From the NCBI GenBank assembly GCA_037976565.1, contig CP137666.1, forward strand, positions 6,966,597 through 7,030,596: DNA of 64,000 nt, in the 5' to 3' direction. A program made the translations under genes and the position numbers. The notes beneath the pieces were generated by a model. The model did not search any database and was not told the DNA's origin. It worked only from the letters and a program-made list of their open reading frames with translations. This document shows positions 21,733 through 31,783 of this stretch, one piece after another (position 1 is the first letter of the stretch; the number at the start of each line of letters is the position of its first letter). The stretch is from Mesocentrotus franciscanus. Its lineage: Eukaryota; Echinodermata; Echinoidea; Camarodonta; Strongylocentrotidae.

Positions 21733-22875
21733 CATCTCCAGTGTTTAAACCATTTATTTCATATACTGTAGATGTAGCTGTACAGGAAGTTTTCCTTGAT
21801 GTGTAAATGGGGCTGCTTCAAGAAATAATGAAGAAATTGAGAGCAGTTGGTGTAGGAGTTGAGTACACACTCAATTCCTAATCACAGCATGAACGCTCGG
21901 AAGAAGAGATTTTATTTCCACTTTTTGGCAAAGGTCAAGATATTTTATCAGTTCAGTTGCCTTTGACCTTTAAAAGGTATTCTCCAGTTTCTGTATGATT
22001 ATAAAGCCATTTCTGAGTACTTGCAGTGAAGCTTTATTTTGAGATTTTTTTTTGTGGAAAAAGTAAGAAATCGTTATCCTGCAATCATGAGTTTGGTATA
22101 GTTTAGCCCAGCCAAATGTAAACAAAATAAATGTAGCAAAAACTTTTGATAACCTGCATACTGTGAAAATTGCCAACACAGATATTAGCCCTTGGGACTA
22201 TGTTGAATGCACAAAACAAACCTGGTTTCTTAACATTCCCAACATTTCATTTTGCACGTTACCCACATATTTATTTGGCACTGTATTGGCAGATACCAGT
22301 TCAAAAATCTTCAAGATAATTGTCCACGGTTACTTTAGAACCTGTTTTGATGAATTCACCTGCATACAGTGTAGATTAGAATGTCAACACAACTTGAACT
22401 TATACTTTGCAGTTTTCAACAATTATGAGTGTCAATATAGAAATATATTTTAATTGATCTCTTTCTTTCGGGAATTTTCACATGAGTAGCCACTTTGATG
22501 TGTCAATTTAGTTCAGTTAATATTTGTAATATGTGATATTGGAAATTGGAATTAACAATGGTTGATCGAGTCATTGACTTGAGTGCAATGAACATTGTGT
22601 ACTTTAGAATGTTGGTGGTTGGGGTGGGAGGGAGGGAGGGGGGGGGGGAGGCAGCAGTGATAAACTGCCTTCTATATATATGTCATGCATGACAGATTCT
22701 AATTACAGCGGCAATGATGCTACATTGTTTGCCAGTCACAGCCAAACAAGCCTTTTTAAGATGATGATATAATTAGGTAAATTAACTTCATAAGGCAGGC
22801 TTTATGCAATTTCATTGTAGTTGATGTCAAATGGACCATTGCATGCCACAGGTCGGTCGGTCGGTCATTGGAATC
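21733..22875. other. No gene recognised
   Basis: GTGTAAATGGGGCT at about 21800 may be a scrap of the GCATTTACACTG family. A G-run sits at about 22620-22650 and a (GGTC)4 tract at about 22850. The 96-residue frame at 22163-22453 shows no domain. Confidence 0.45.
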
Positions 22876-23275
22876 AGCCATATAAGCTATGTTCACATGA
22901 GACCATCATAAATTTAAACTTGAAGTTTGCAAAACCTCAAAGTTAAAAGCAACGATGAGGGTTCATACGGGACTGAAACAACAAGTGTTCAAAGTGAACT
23001 ACAAGCCAGGGAAAGCATTCATTTTAACTACAAGATGGATTAACCTCAAAGTTAATTACATCTGCATGGCACATAACTTTGAGTGAGGACCGTACCGTAA
23101 CCCGCTACTCGTAGTTATTGCACTAACCTTAAGATCTTTTGTGGTGTGTAACTTTGAGATAAAGTTTAGTAACCATGAGTGCATCCGCAGGGTCCCTAAG
23201 TACAAGATAACTTTGAAGTTAAAAACCACGCCTAAACTGAAGGTTAATGAACTGTCATGTCAACCTCACTAATAA
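22876..23275. mobile_element. Dispersed repeat, copy 1 (AACTTTGA-rich, degenerate TIRs)
   Basis: Shares an ordered series of motifs with 25670-26180: ATATAAGCYATGTT, GTTCATACGGGACTGAAA / GTTTATATGAAACTGAAA, ACTACAAG, GAGTGCATCCGCAGGGTCCC / AAGTGCGTCCATGTGGTCCC, ACAAGATAACTTYRAAGTT and GGTTAATGAACTGTCATGT. The ends are degenerate inverted repeats of the form GTTCACAYGA...TTAAACTT. It is probably a non-autonomous DNA transposon; no coding sequence. Confidence 0.6.
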
Positions 23276-23580
23276 AAGTTGGAGACTTTCTGTATAAATA
23301 AAACTGCATGTTAGGCCTATGAGAAAAAGTTTTTCTTAAAGGTAAAGGCCAGTTTTGGAAACGCCCCTCTCTCAAAAAAAATGAAATGGAAGCTCTCATT
23401 ACCAATCATGTGAAAGAATATGTTTTTACTAATACGTGATGATACAAATTTTGCCGGGAAAGTCGGGAAACCGCCTACTAATTGATATATTTGGTAAATT
23501 ATTATATCTATTGGGACCAAATAGATATCGCGCACGTGGTCGCATAGTCCCATATACATCTTTCTGTGTACAGTGCTTGT

Positions 23581-24028
23581 AAGACCCTGTTCTCATTCAC
23601 TTCGTTGGAGCAGTCTAACTAAGACCCGTTCCTCAGGAGCGGTTCTTAGGTGAGTGAGAACGGTCAAAGTGGTCCAGGAAGTGGACTTCTGGACCGCTCC
23701 AGAAGACCACCTCGGGAGGTGGTCTTGAGGAACGGGTCTTATTAAGAGCGGTTTGGAGCGCTCTAACGTGCGAGTGTGAACGGAAGCGTACTTTGAACGG
23801 AAGTGAGCTAGTGACGTTCCGCGAAACATGTAGTACGGTACATACGCTTAGTATTCCGCGAAAAAATTACCTGCTGACCTGAGCTGCCATAGCAACAAGA
23901 CCACTTTGACTCGTGGAGCGGTTTGAGCCATAAAAACTGCTCGGAGTGTGAACGGTCGCAAACCATTCCTCAAGACCCGTTCCTCTGGAGCGGTCTAACT
24001 AAGACCACTTTCAAAGTGAGTGAGAACG
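23581..24028. mobile_element. TIR element of the AAGACCCYGTTCTCA family, single copy
   Basis: The ends AAGACCCTGTTCTCATTC and, inward from the right, AAGACCCCGTTCTCACTC are inverted repeats continuing into GGAGCRGTCTAACTAAGAC. Internal palindromes such as AGACCACCTCGGGAGGTGGTCT give strong fold-back potential. Same family as 16990-17728. No coding capacity. Confidence 0.8.
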
Positions 24029-24389
24029 GGGTCTTAGTTTACCAGGACTGGGCCAAATTTCTTATCATTTTGATAATTCCAGAACCTTGCAGTACACACC
24101 AATACTTATATGCTAGATGATCAACCTTTTCTGATCGATTCCACAACGTTTCTTTCACAATGCAATCGCATGACCAGAACTGGTCTTTATCTTTAAGGCA
24201 GACAGTTTATGATTGTTTTATACAGTGTATTTGAATGAAGACAATATTAGTTGTGTAAGATATATATTTTCAATATTTTGTTTGTTTCCCTTGGATGTTG
24301 TGTATGATATAAAGGATCTACCATGATCTCACAAATCACAATGCAATTCTATTCCAACACACTCTGGTAGGAACTAATGCATGTCATTA
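24029..24389. other. No gene recognised
   Basis: Unique AT-rich sequence; nothing supported. Confidence 0.5.
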
Positions 24390-24560
24390 GGCGGTGTCAG
24401 ACACAATTTTCCGATGCATCTTGAATTACCTAGATAATAGCTATCTAGATAATTCACTTACGTAGGTGACAGACAGGTGACAGACAGGCTACAGTATTGC
24501 ATGAATTATCTAGGTAGCTTTAATCTAGATAATTGATGAGCCATTGGGCATGCGCGGTTC
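24390..24560. repeat. Direct repeat built on a TAGATAATT palindrome
   Basis: Two related segments, at about 24414-24457 and 24497-24540, both contain GAATTAYCTAG and TCTAGATAATT. They are separated by a duplicated GGTGACAGACA. The segment opening GGCGGTGTCAGACAC could be the end of a DNA transposon, but no matching inverted end was found. Confidence 0.45.
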
Positions 24561-24986
24561 AGGTAGATAAGCATTGTGACATCACACGGTCAATCAAAAG
24601 TAATGCGCAATTAACGCATCTCATTAAATGCGCACTAATATAATTGTGACAAAAATGCATAATTTGAATACGACACTGCTAACGCTCAAATTTCACAGAT
24701 AGGACATACATGACATATTCATAATTCCTGCAATGTTCTACAGAATTTGATGTTGGCTGCAAATGGGACATAGTATGTTTAAGTACAGGGTATGAATACT
24801 TCTACAGGTACCTTCTCCCGATAAAACATTGACATTTTTGGGACTGGTACATGTATATCCTGGTACTGTATATACATACATATGGTAAGCCTGTTCATTT
24901 TGTTTCGAATGAGCTTGAATTATGAATCTAGTGATGATTTGTTAATACTTTTCTCATGTTTCCTACTACTTTTCTCATTTCTGCAG

Positions 24987-25064
24987 GAATCAACCTGCTT
25001 GCACTCTGTGTCACTTGAAGCTGGTCTGACTTTCTGTCATATTCTGTACAGGGTTGGATTGCAG
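24987..25064 (+). CDS. Candidate internal protein-coding exon, 26 codons
   Basis: A long pyrimidine tract leads to TTTCTGCAG at 24986, a strong splice acceptor, and the segment ends GATTGCAG followed by GTGAGT at 25065-25070, a consensus donor. The intervening 78 bases are a whole number of codons. They are open only in the frame starting at the acceptor (begins ESTCLHSVSLEAGL, ends LYRVGLQ); the other two frames contain stops. Both ends in phase 0 make a plausible symmetric exon. The peptide has two cysteines and was not recognised. No neighbouring exon of the same quality was found, so it could belong to a plus-strand gene spanning much of the window, to a long non-coding RNA, or be chance. 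Confidence 0.4.
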
Positions 25065-25137
25065 GTGAGTGCATGCTGCAGGTTCTAACCTAATTAATGT
25101 GCTTGTTCTTTAAAAATGACAGAAAGATTTTGTTGTG

Positions 25138-25235
25138 CGGCTGGCAGAAGGATGTACATGTAAGTGCATCGCGCCATTCTGTTAAATAACAAATGTGAAC
25201 TATTGTGTTTAATAAGCAGAAGGTCATTATGATTA
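25138..25235. mobile_element. Partial relative of the 7499-7799 element
   Basis: GCGGCTGGCAGAAGGATGTA and the later AAGCAGAAGGTCATTATGA parallel the two left-side motifs of 7499-7799. The right terminal repeat was not found. Confidence 0.45.
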
Positions 25236-25669
25236 GCATTAATTAACCTGTAACTTAAAAGAATACATGTATTTTTATTGGATACGAAACTACTCAAATT
25301 AGGTAGTTACAATCCAATTCCTCTTTCTTGATTAGTCGATAAAGAGAGAAATCTGGACTTAGATTTAGGGTGGTCATGTTTCCCAAATGCCCCTGCGTTA
25401 TTCCAATGACACTTTGATGTCCAGTTTTGTCCACATTGGAAATTACTAGATTGACGTTGTACATGCTACAGTGTGCTTGTACCTTGTACAGCTTACATGT
25501 AGTACCATGGATATGCGTGGTGCGTAGCTGGCACAATATCTCAAAGTGTTTATTAAGCAGTGTACGTGTAGACTGTGGGCTGCTGACTTCGATCAGGTGG
25601 TCTCGAGGATTATAACAACATACTTGATCCAACTTGTTCAAAGATTTGCAGGTAGGTGTTGGTTTCAAT
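25236..25669. other. No gene recognised
   Basis: The minus-strand 137-codon frame at 25294-25707 covers this stretch but has no recognisable domain, extends into the adjacent repeat and lacks convincing splice signals. Treated as chance. Confidence 0.4.
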
Positions 25670-26180
25670 GCTATATAAGCCATGTTTGACAGTGAATTTT
25701 TCAACAACAGTCTGTTAACAACATGGGTTTATATGAAACTGAAAACACTGGTGTATGAATTTTTAAACTACAAGGTGGGCAAGCAGTCAATTTAACTACA
25801 AATAGGCGAAACCTTGAAGTCATTTTCATATGTACGGCACATTACTTCAAATGAGTACCCCCACAGTTATCGTGCTTACCCCCAAGATCACTCATGGCTT
25901 ACAAGTTCGAGTAAACTCAAAGTTGTATAACCTGAAGTGCGTCCATGTGGTCCCTTTCTACAAGATAACTTCAAAGTTTAAAACCAGAACTTAAACTTAA
26001 AGTTAATGGACTGTCGTGTGAACCTTACTAATGAGATCGCTTGTGGTATAAAACTTTGAGTAAACTTAAAGCTTTGTAACCTGGAGTGCGTCCATATGGT
26101 CTCTCACTGCAAGTTAACCTCAAGTTTAAAACCATAACCTTAAATTCAAGTTTACAGACTGCTGTGTGAACCTATCTGTA
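25670..26180. mobile_element. Dispersed repeat, copy 2, with internal duplication
   Basis: Same motif order as 22876-23275. In addition, the 3' third is duplicated. The unit at about 25888-26036 (GATCACTC to CTAATGAG) is repeated at about 26037-26180, with both versions containing GTAACCTGGAGTGCGTCCAT-like and AAGTTTAAAACCA sequences and ending GTGTGAACC. Confidence 0.6.
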
Positions 26181-26736
26181 GTCTTATGGAAGACTTGCTC
26201 TTCAATTAAGCACGGGTGGTCGTAGCTTGATCCTGCTCTTCACCAAGTAAACTCTCTTTCAGCACTACTCATGGAACTGACACCTCTCCTGAAATGATCC
26301 AATTTGCAGAGTAACATGTTTCACCTCATGTAATCTTAAGTGGCATTGGTGCTTCAATAGGGGGGCTGTCCTCATTAGCCTTAGTTTTCAAAAATTGCTT
26401 GTTAATTCTGATCCTGGGAAATGGCCTGATTATAGTTAACCGTTGGCTCCATATTTATTCACAGTGAAAACAAAAGAAAGGCAGTTCTGTGCAGTGTGTC
26501 TTTTCCCCACATATTTTGTCCCAAATGAAGAATCTCTTTTTATGTATAATGTAGCTTTCTGATATCACTACTATTGGTCATAGTCATAGATGATCTGATG
26601 TCATACGTTGTACTGGACTTGAACGGAATCACCCAATAGTAGGCTGTTTCAGCTGTTTCACCATTGTGCTTGAGATGTTTAATAGCTTAAGCTGTTACCC
26701 TCCAAACTGGTACTAGTGCATGAAATATCTTGCTAT
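26181..26736. other. No gene recognised
   Basis: Unique sequence, no convincing open frame or repeat. Confidence 0.5.
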
Positions 26737-27723
26737 AGGCCTGGCTTCATCAGCTCGAGTTGGCCAAATAGCCCGCTATTTCTGATCTGGGAAATTAGCC
26801 AGATCACAAAATAGCGGGCTATTTGCTTGGGAAATCTTCCCAAGATATCTTGGGCTAGTTTCCAAAATAGCCCGCTATTTGTGGTCCGAAGACTCGGGAA
26901 GATTTGATGATCCCGGCATGCAGGACGATATCCTACTGTTTTAAGGTTTCCGGCGCTAGTTTTTTTTATGCACGAATGCTTCACGTGCGATCAGCTGTTA
27001 GCTAGAAAATTTGCGTGTATGTACTCTGCTGTTACTTGTATACAATTTGCTGCATGCAGACTTCAAATTAATCATAGTAAATTATTCATCGTTTTATCAA
27101 AGATATACCAAAGATATACCAGTTAATTCTTCGTTATTCCGGATTTTGTTTGATTATTTTAAGTTGTATGTGTTAGTGTTGTATTGTGTAGTATTAGGCT
27201 TAACTTTAAAATACCCCACCAAAACGTAGTACTAGTATGCCGTTGGTCGTCCAACACGCCAACGTACCATTTATTGTAGTCCCGTCCGTTTATAGCATTC
27301 GTGACCAGTTTCTGAATTTGCCAACTCATCAACCAGAGAACGTTGACGTGGTTATTTTTATGCTTTTAATACTTGCTCTTGTCTCTCTCACATCCAACTA
27401 CCGATATCTTTTTTTTAGTATGTTAAATATTTACACCCGTCTTTTCTTATGATTAACACTTGAAATCGCTTGAAAATCGTGAGAAATCAATGTGATTTCT
27501 GTCAGAAATTAAGAATAACTAAAAGGTTGAGTTGGAAACTTATGCAGTCCTCTAATTGGCAAATAAAGATATACCAGAAGGGTCCATCTCGCACAACGCA
27601 TGCACGAATACTGAGCAAATTTCTCGAGAGGTGATGAAGAGGCAATTTGTAACTTCGGACCAATTTTTCCGGATCACAAAATAGCGGGCTATTTGGCCAA
27701 CTCGGGCTGATGAAGACAGACCT
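26737..27723. mobile_element. 987-bp TIR element with AAATAGCGGGCTATTT palindromes, TAT duplication
   Basis: The left end AGGCCTGGCTTCATCAGC and the right end, read inward, AGGTCTGTCTTCATCAGC are followed on both sides by GAGTTGGCCAAATAGCCC, giving about 45 bp of inverted repeat. TAT flanks the element at 26734-26736 and 27724-27726. The left portion contains further copies of ATAGCGGGCTATTT and its partner. The interior contains small open frames (27011-27229, 27237-27452) without recognisable domains. Confidence 0.75.
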
Positions 27724-28014
27724 TATTTGGCCATTTCACGACCTAATCTGCAGATAGAAATGCATTTGGACTATGCCTAAGCCAAATTCCTCATGGAAGC
27801 AATGATTGCTCTTCTCCAGCTACTGGAAATTGGGAAAATCCAGGCTTGGGCTATTATGTCAAGAAGTCTCATGCTCGAGCTTGTTTAGGCTAATGGTAAT
27901 GCATCCATTCACTCTACAATGTGGAGAAAGTATACCTCATCTATATATTAATACGCAAAAATCGTCGCGAAGGGGTACATAACGGTCTATGAAGGTGCTT
28001 TTTCTGACATCAAA

Positions 28015-28215
28015 AACGTATTTCCTCGACCGTACCCACCTTTGCCCTTGCGCGGGAACGGTGACACAATTCCAAGCGGACCCGCTCCCGCAGTCCGCGT
28101 GCCACGTCGACCCCGTGGTCGCCGTCGATGTCGTTAAAGGTGGTTGTCCGTGCAAGGAGGCGACGAACCCGCGAGAGTGAGGCAGCGAGGCGTGCACCCG
28201 CCCCCTGTCTAATCA
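28015..28215. other. GC- and CpG-rich patch, unidentified
   Basis: Far richer in GC and CpG than anything nearby (for example CGCGGGAACGGTGAC, GTCGCCGTCGATGTCG). It is open on both strands over most of its length (27989-28180 plus; 27937-28197 and 28010-28216 minus), which by itself favours composition over coding. The translations were not recognised. Possibilities are a conserved exon, a promoter-like CpG island or a transferred fragment. Confidence 0.4.
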
Positions 28216-28613
28216 AAGAGATACACTATCAAGAGACGATCCACTCCATAATGTGTTGTAGCAAATATGCACAATGCAACGGGTTGGGCCTATTCCGTGT
28301 TAGGCATCTTGCTATATGCAGCAGCCAAACTGACGAGAACGTAATATGCTGGTTCTCACACACACAGTACAGTTGAGTTAAATCGTGCGACTGCAACAAT
28401 ATATTGGCACAAACCGTCCTATTTTTCGCGTAAAATCTTCATGTTTGAGCCGTGCAATTGTTGTTTTCTTTTATTTCTTTTTTTAATGTGATGTGAATGT
28501 GAGTACGGTACATGCTATTACAGAAGTGTCCAAGGAATGATAGGCCTACAGATGGAAGGAATATAAAACAAATATACAATGACTCATTCTCGGAACAAGC
28601 TAAAACTATTCGC

Positions 28614-28695
28614 ACTCGGGAACATCAATAGTACTGTTCTCCCTCGGGCCGCGATGGCCCTCAGGAGAATATAATGCGATTTGATGTTCCTTCGA
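28614..28695. repeat. Imperfect hairpin, possible MITE
   Basis: ACTCGGGAACATCAA on the left pairs with TTGATGTTCCTTCGA on the right, and TTCTCCCTCGGGCC pairs with GGCCCTCAGGAGAA around a GCGAT loop. The whole unit is about 80 bp. No flanking duplication was resolved. Confidence 0.55.
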
Positions 28696-28750
28696 TATGT
28701 ATTTGTATATTTGTATATTATTTTCATTGTAGGACTAAATTAACTTAGCA

Positions 28751-28916
28751 ATGTGTGAAAATAACCAAAATGATAATGGAAGTGAAGTGGATGAGAACAA
28801 TATTCGTATAGATAATGAGAGTGAGGATCCGGGAAAGGGATAGTGAGAATAATAGGAACGAAGTGACGACAATAATCGTAAATAACGAAAGTGAAAACGA
28901 AAGTAAAGTCTAAGAT
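28751..28916 (+). other. Asn/Glu/Ser-rich open frame, probably not a gene
   Basis: ATG at 28751 opens 30 acidic codons (NQNDNGSEVDENN) to TAG. A shifted frame then continues with similar composition (SENNRNE, NNESENESK) to TAA near 28914. The similarity across the shift reflects simple GAA/AAT/AGT repeats, so it may be low-complexity DNA or a decayed acidic protein segment. Function unknown. Confidence 0.2.
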
Positions 28917-29419
28917 ATCTGCTTCAATTTTAATTACAAATTATTGATTTCACCGTTTTCTTCCAATTTTCAAGTTTTATTACATGATACAGATAAAAAA
29001 AACAACAATTCAAAACGATACATGGGACAGCAAAGAAAAGGTTGATATTCTAACAAGTAAAATATTAATGAAAAGAAGAAAAATTATAAAATGATAAAAA
29101 GTAGGCCTATACAATGAAGAGAAATAATATCATCTAGCACAGAAATTATCTTTAAAAAGAATATAATAATAATAATTATATTTATTAAAAAAATAAAATA
29201 AAATAAAAAAAATAAAATCGATAGCACATATCTATTTACAACCCCCCACCCTCCATAGAATTTCCACAGGTCCTGCTAGTGTACTACTAAATCAGCGAGT
29301 GAGCGGTAAAGATTTGGTGTGAAGGTAGAGGATCTTCCATCTTGGTGCAATGGTAAACCGTTTCCTGGAAAGAGAAAGGCAAGGAAATGGATGGGTTGGT
29401 GTGATCGATATGTATATGT
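28917..29419. other. AT-rich, no gene recognised
   Basis: Contains (AAT)n and AAATA-type low-complexity sequence at 29160-29218. Nothing else supported. Confidence 0.5.
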
Positions 29420-29518
29420 ATATGGGCAGGGATATCATGCTTCATTGAGAAGCACAGAGGAGAGGTGTGGGAAAGGAGGGTGAGGTAGAGGAAGAGTGAG
29501 GAGAGGAGGAGTGAGAGG

Positions 29519-29551
<33 letters not shown>

Positions 29552-29789
29552 GGAGGGACGAAGGGAGAGAGGGAGGGATAACAAACAATGTAACATGAAA
29601 AGAAGCAATAATTACAGTTTTGAGAACAATCGAGAAATAATAGGAAATACAAAACGAATATATTGAAACAGAAAAAATACCCAAAAGAGATAGTGAAATT
29701 AAGGAAATAATGGAAAGATTTGGTGTGACTGAATAAAAGAGGTTGAAAGCCATTTTTGTCATTTAGGAGTACAATGTATTTTTTGCCTG

Positions 29790-29825
<36 letters not shown>

Positions 29826-30060
29826 GTCTCCCTTGTCTCCTTTGGTATTTAGTTCTCTAGTATTTATCCTCACTTTTACCTCACTTTCTCTCACCATCTA
29901 TAAACCACATTCTTCTATTCTTACTCTCTCTCTCTCTCTCCTGTATGTCTCTTCATCTGGCTTTCTGCTACATGTACCCATCTCCCCTTCTCCCACCACC
30001 TCCCTTTATCCTCCATGCTCTTACTCTCTCCCTCTCTCTGACTCATTTCCCCCTTGGGTA
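29420..30060. repeat. Polypurine (GA)n tract followed by polypyrimidine (CT)n tracts
   Basis: (GA)n-rich sequence at about 29455-29578 on the plus strand, then (CT)n tracts at 29795-29822, 29923-29940 and 30018-30040. The opposed purine and pyrimidine tracts could pair. The open frames here are Leu/Ser-rich translations of them. Confidence 0.75.
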
Positions 30061-30069
30061 GGGCTGTGT

Positions 30070-30545
30070 AAGCCCATCTCCCTGTGTTCAGGAAATGTGC
30101 TGCATCCTCGTACGGAACTCCACTCCATATCGCCCATGTCTTCTCCCACACACTTAGGATAGATGCCACACCTCCAGACATTTGAATCTGAAGAATGTTT
30201 CTAAAGAAAATATAAACTCATGAGGAAAACTACAAAGATCAAAGATAAATCAAGGCTTTATGAAAGAAAATTTGAGTAAACCTAACGCCCTTTGGTGAGG
30301 ACATGTGCTGTGTACTTGTACAGAACTCCACTCCATGCTGCTCATGTCTTCTCCTGCACACTTAGGACTGATGCCACCTTTAAGAGATGCGACACCTAAA
30401 GACATGAAAAGAGGAGGAATGTTTCAAAAGAAATGAAAATCACAAGAAAATAAAAAGATCAAAGATTAATCACGGCTTTACAGAAAGGTAAATCAAGTAA
30501 ACCCATCTCCCTTTGTTTAGGAAATTTGCTGCATCCTTGTATTTC
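30070..30545. repeat. Tandem repeat of about 215 bp, 2.2 copies
   Basis: Units start near 30070, 30280 and 30500 (partial) with CCCATCTCCCTKTGTT or a near match. They share GAACTCCACTCCAT, CATGTCTTCTC, CACACTTAGGA, GATGCCAC, AAAGATCAAAGATAAATCA and GGCTTTA in the same order. Divergence between units indicates an old duplication. Confidence 0.75.
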
Positions 30546-30831
30546 CATTTCCCCTCCATTAAGAGATAATAGAAATCTTGAGACATCCCACTCTGAAGGT
30601 TCAGTCAGATATGATGCAGTAAACCACCGGAAAAAAACCCGCAGGTATTTTATGTGTAAATGAATGGCAACTGCATGCAACGATAGTCCAATGCCGTTGG
30701 TCCCCTATGGTCCCCTTTTTCTTATGTTAATTAAGAGCTGATTTGATGAGATAACCACCTGTCAGTGACCACACTGGAAGATCTAATCCCTCCTGGCCAA
30801 ACTAGTGCAGACAGGCTTTAATAGCTCTGTG
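30546..30831. other. No gene recognised
   Basis: Unique sequence. AAATGAATGGCAACTGC at about 30657 recurs at about 38835, a short shared repeat of unknown origin. Confidence 0.45.
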
Positions 30832-31479
30832 TTATACGTGCCTTCACGGTTGTTTCATCGCAAAGCATGCCGGGACAGATTTCTAGTCCGGAGTAGATTT
30901 TCACCTTCGTCGCGATCAGCTGTTATTGGTTCCATTGCCAACAACGGGATTTTCATCCTGTCGAATCAACATCATAATCTTGTACAGGATCCGTTATTCT
31001 GCAGTGAATTTCTTTCATTCCAGTACAACTTGTACGGTTAGAAACCAAAGTTTGTGATTATGTATTTTTATGACGATCCTTCAAAAAATAAAGCTGATAA
31101 TACAGTAAAGTGGGCTAATGAGAGTGGGTTCCGCTGTATGAATTTATAGTCCCATATGTTCAAATGTGTGTGTGTGCAGTTTGCGTCGATGGTTTGCCTT
31201 ATTAAACTGCTTAACATTCGTGTTTTAGGTTGAAGGATCGTCATAAATAATACATAATCACAGACTTTGGTCTATTACCGTACAAAATGATACTGGAATG
31301 AAAAAAATCACTGCAGAATGACGGATCCTGTACAAGATTATGAAGTCATGTTGATTCGACAGGATAACAATCCCGTTGTTGGCAATGGAACAGCTGATCG
31401 CGGCGAAGCTGAAAATCTACTGCGTACTAGAATCTGTCCGGCATGCTTTGCGATGAAACAACCGTGAAGGCACGTATAA
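30832..31479. mobile_element. Foldback element with 250-bp inverted arms
   Basis: The left arm 30832-31084 starts TTATACGTGCCTTCACGG and ends GACGATCCTTCAA. The right arm 31230-31479 is its inverse, starting TTGAAGGATCGTCA and ending GAAGGCACGTATAA. Similarity runs the length of both arms with few differences (for example CAGGATCCGTTATTCTGCAG against CTGCAGAATGACGGATCCTG). The spacer (31085-31229) is AT-rich with a short TG run. No coding capacity and no clear target duplication. Confidence 0.8.
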
Positions 31480-31624
31480 GATACAGGAATGTGAAGGGTA
31501 TTTTACGTCATAGTAAAACAAAAAAACGCAATATTTTTGCTGTGCAATATCTGAGTAAGGCTCAAAGAAAGTTTCAGATAGATAGAACGAGCATAAGAAA
31601 AGTTACCCAAACAATGGTAGATCA

Positions 31625-31783
31625 GGGCCCCGTCTTACAAAGAGTTACGATTGATCCAAATCAATCGTAAGTCCTCCAATCAATCGCAAGTTTGCATTCT
31701 CCTATCTCTTATGTACATGGTTGCGATTGATATCAATCGCAAATAAGTTACGATTGATATCAACTCTTTGTAATACGGGGCCC
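31625..31783. mobile_element. MITE of the GGGCCCCGT family
   Basis: GGGCCCCGTCTTACAAAGAG at the left is mirrored from the right by GGGCCCCGTATTACAAAGAG. The interior carries repeated GATTGATATCAATCGCAA-type palindromes. A degenerate inverted copy is at 19863-20018. Confidence 0.8.

Noticed and set aside
22163..22453. 96-codon frame with several Cys
   Set aside because: No domain, no plausible exon boundaries, AT-rich codons typical of chance.
25294..25707. 137-codon minus-strand frame
   Set aside because: No domain, enters a dispersed repeat, no splice signals of quality.
28010..28216. 68-codon minus-strand Arg/Ala/Val-rich frame
   Set aside because: Overlapping open frames on both strands reflect high GC; no homology recognised, so not called as CDS.
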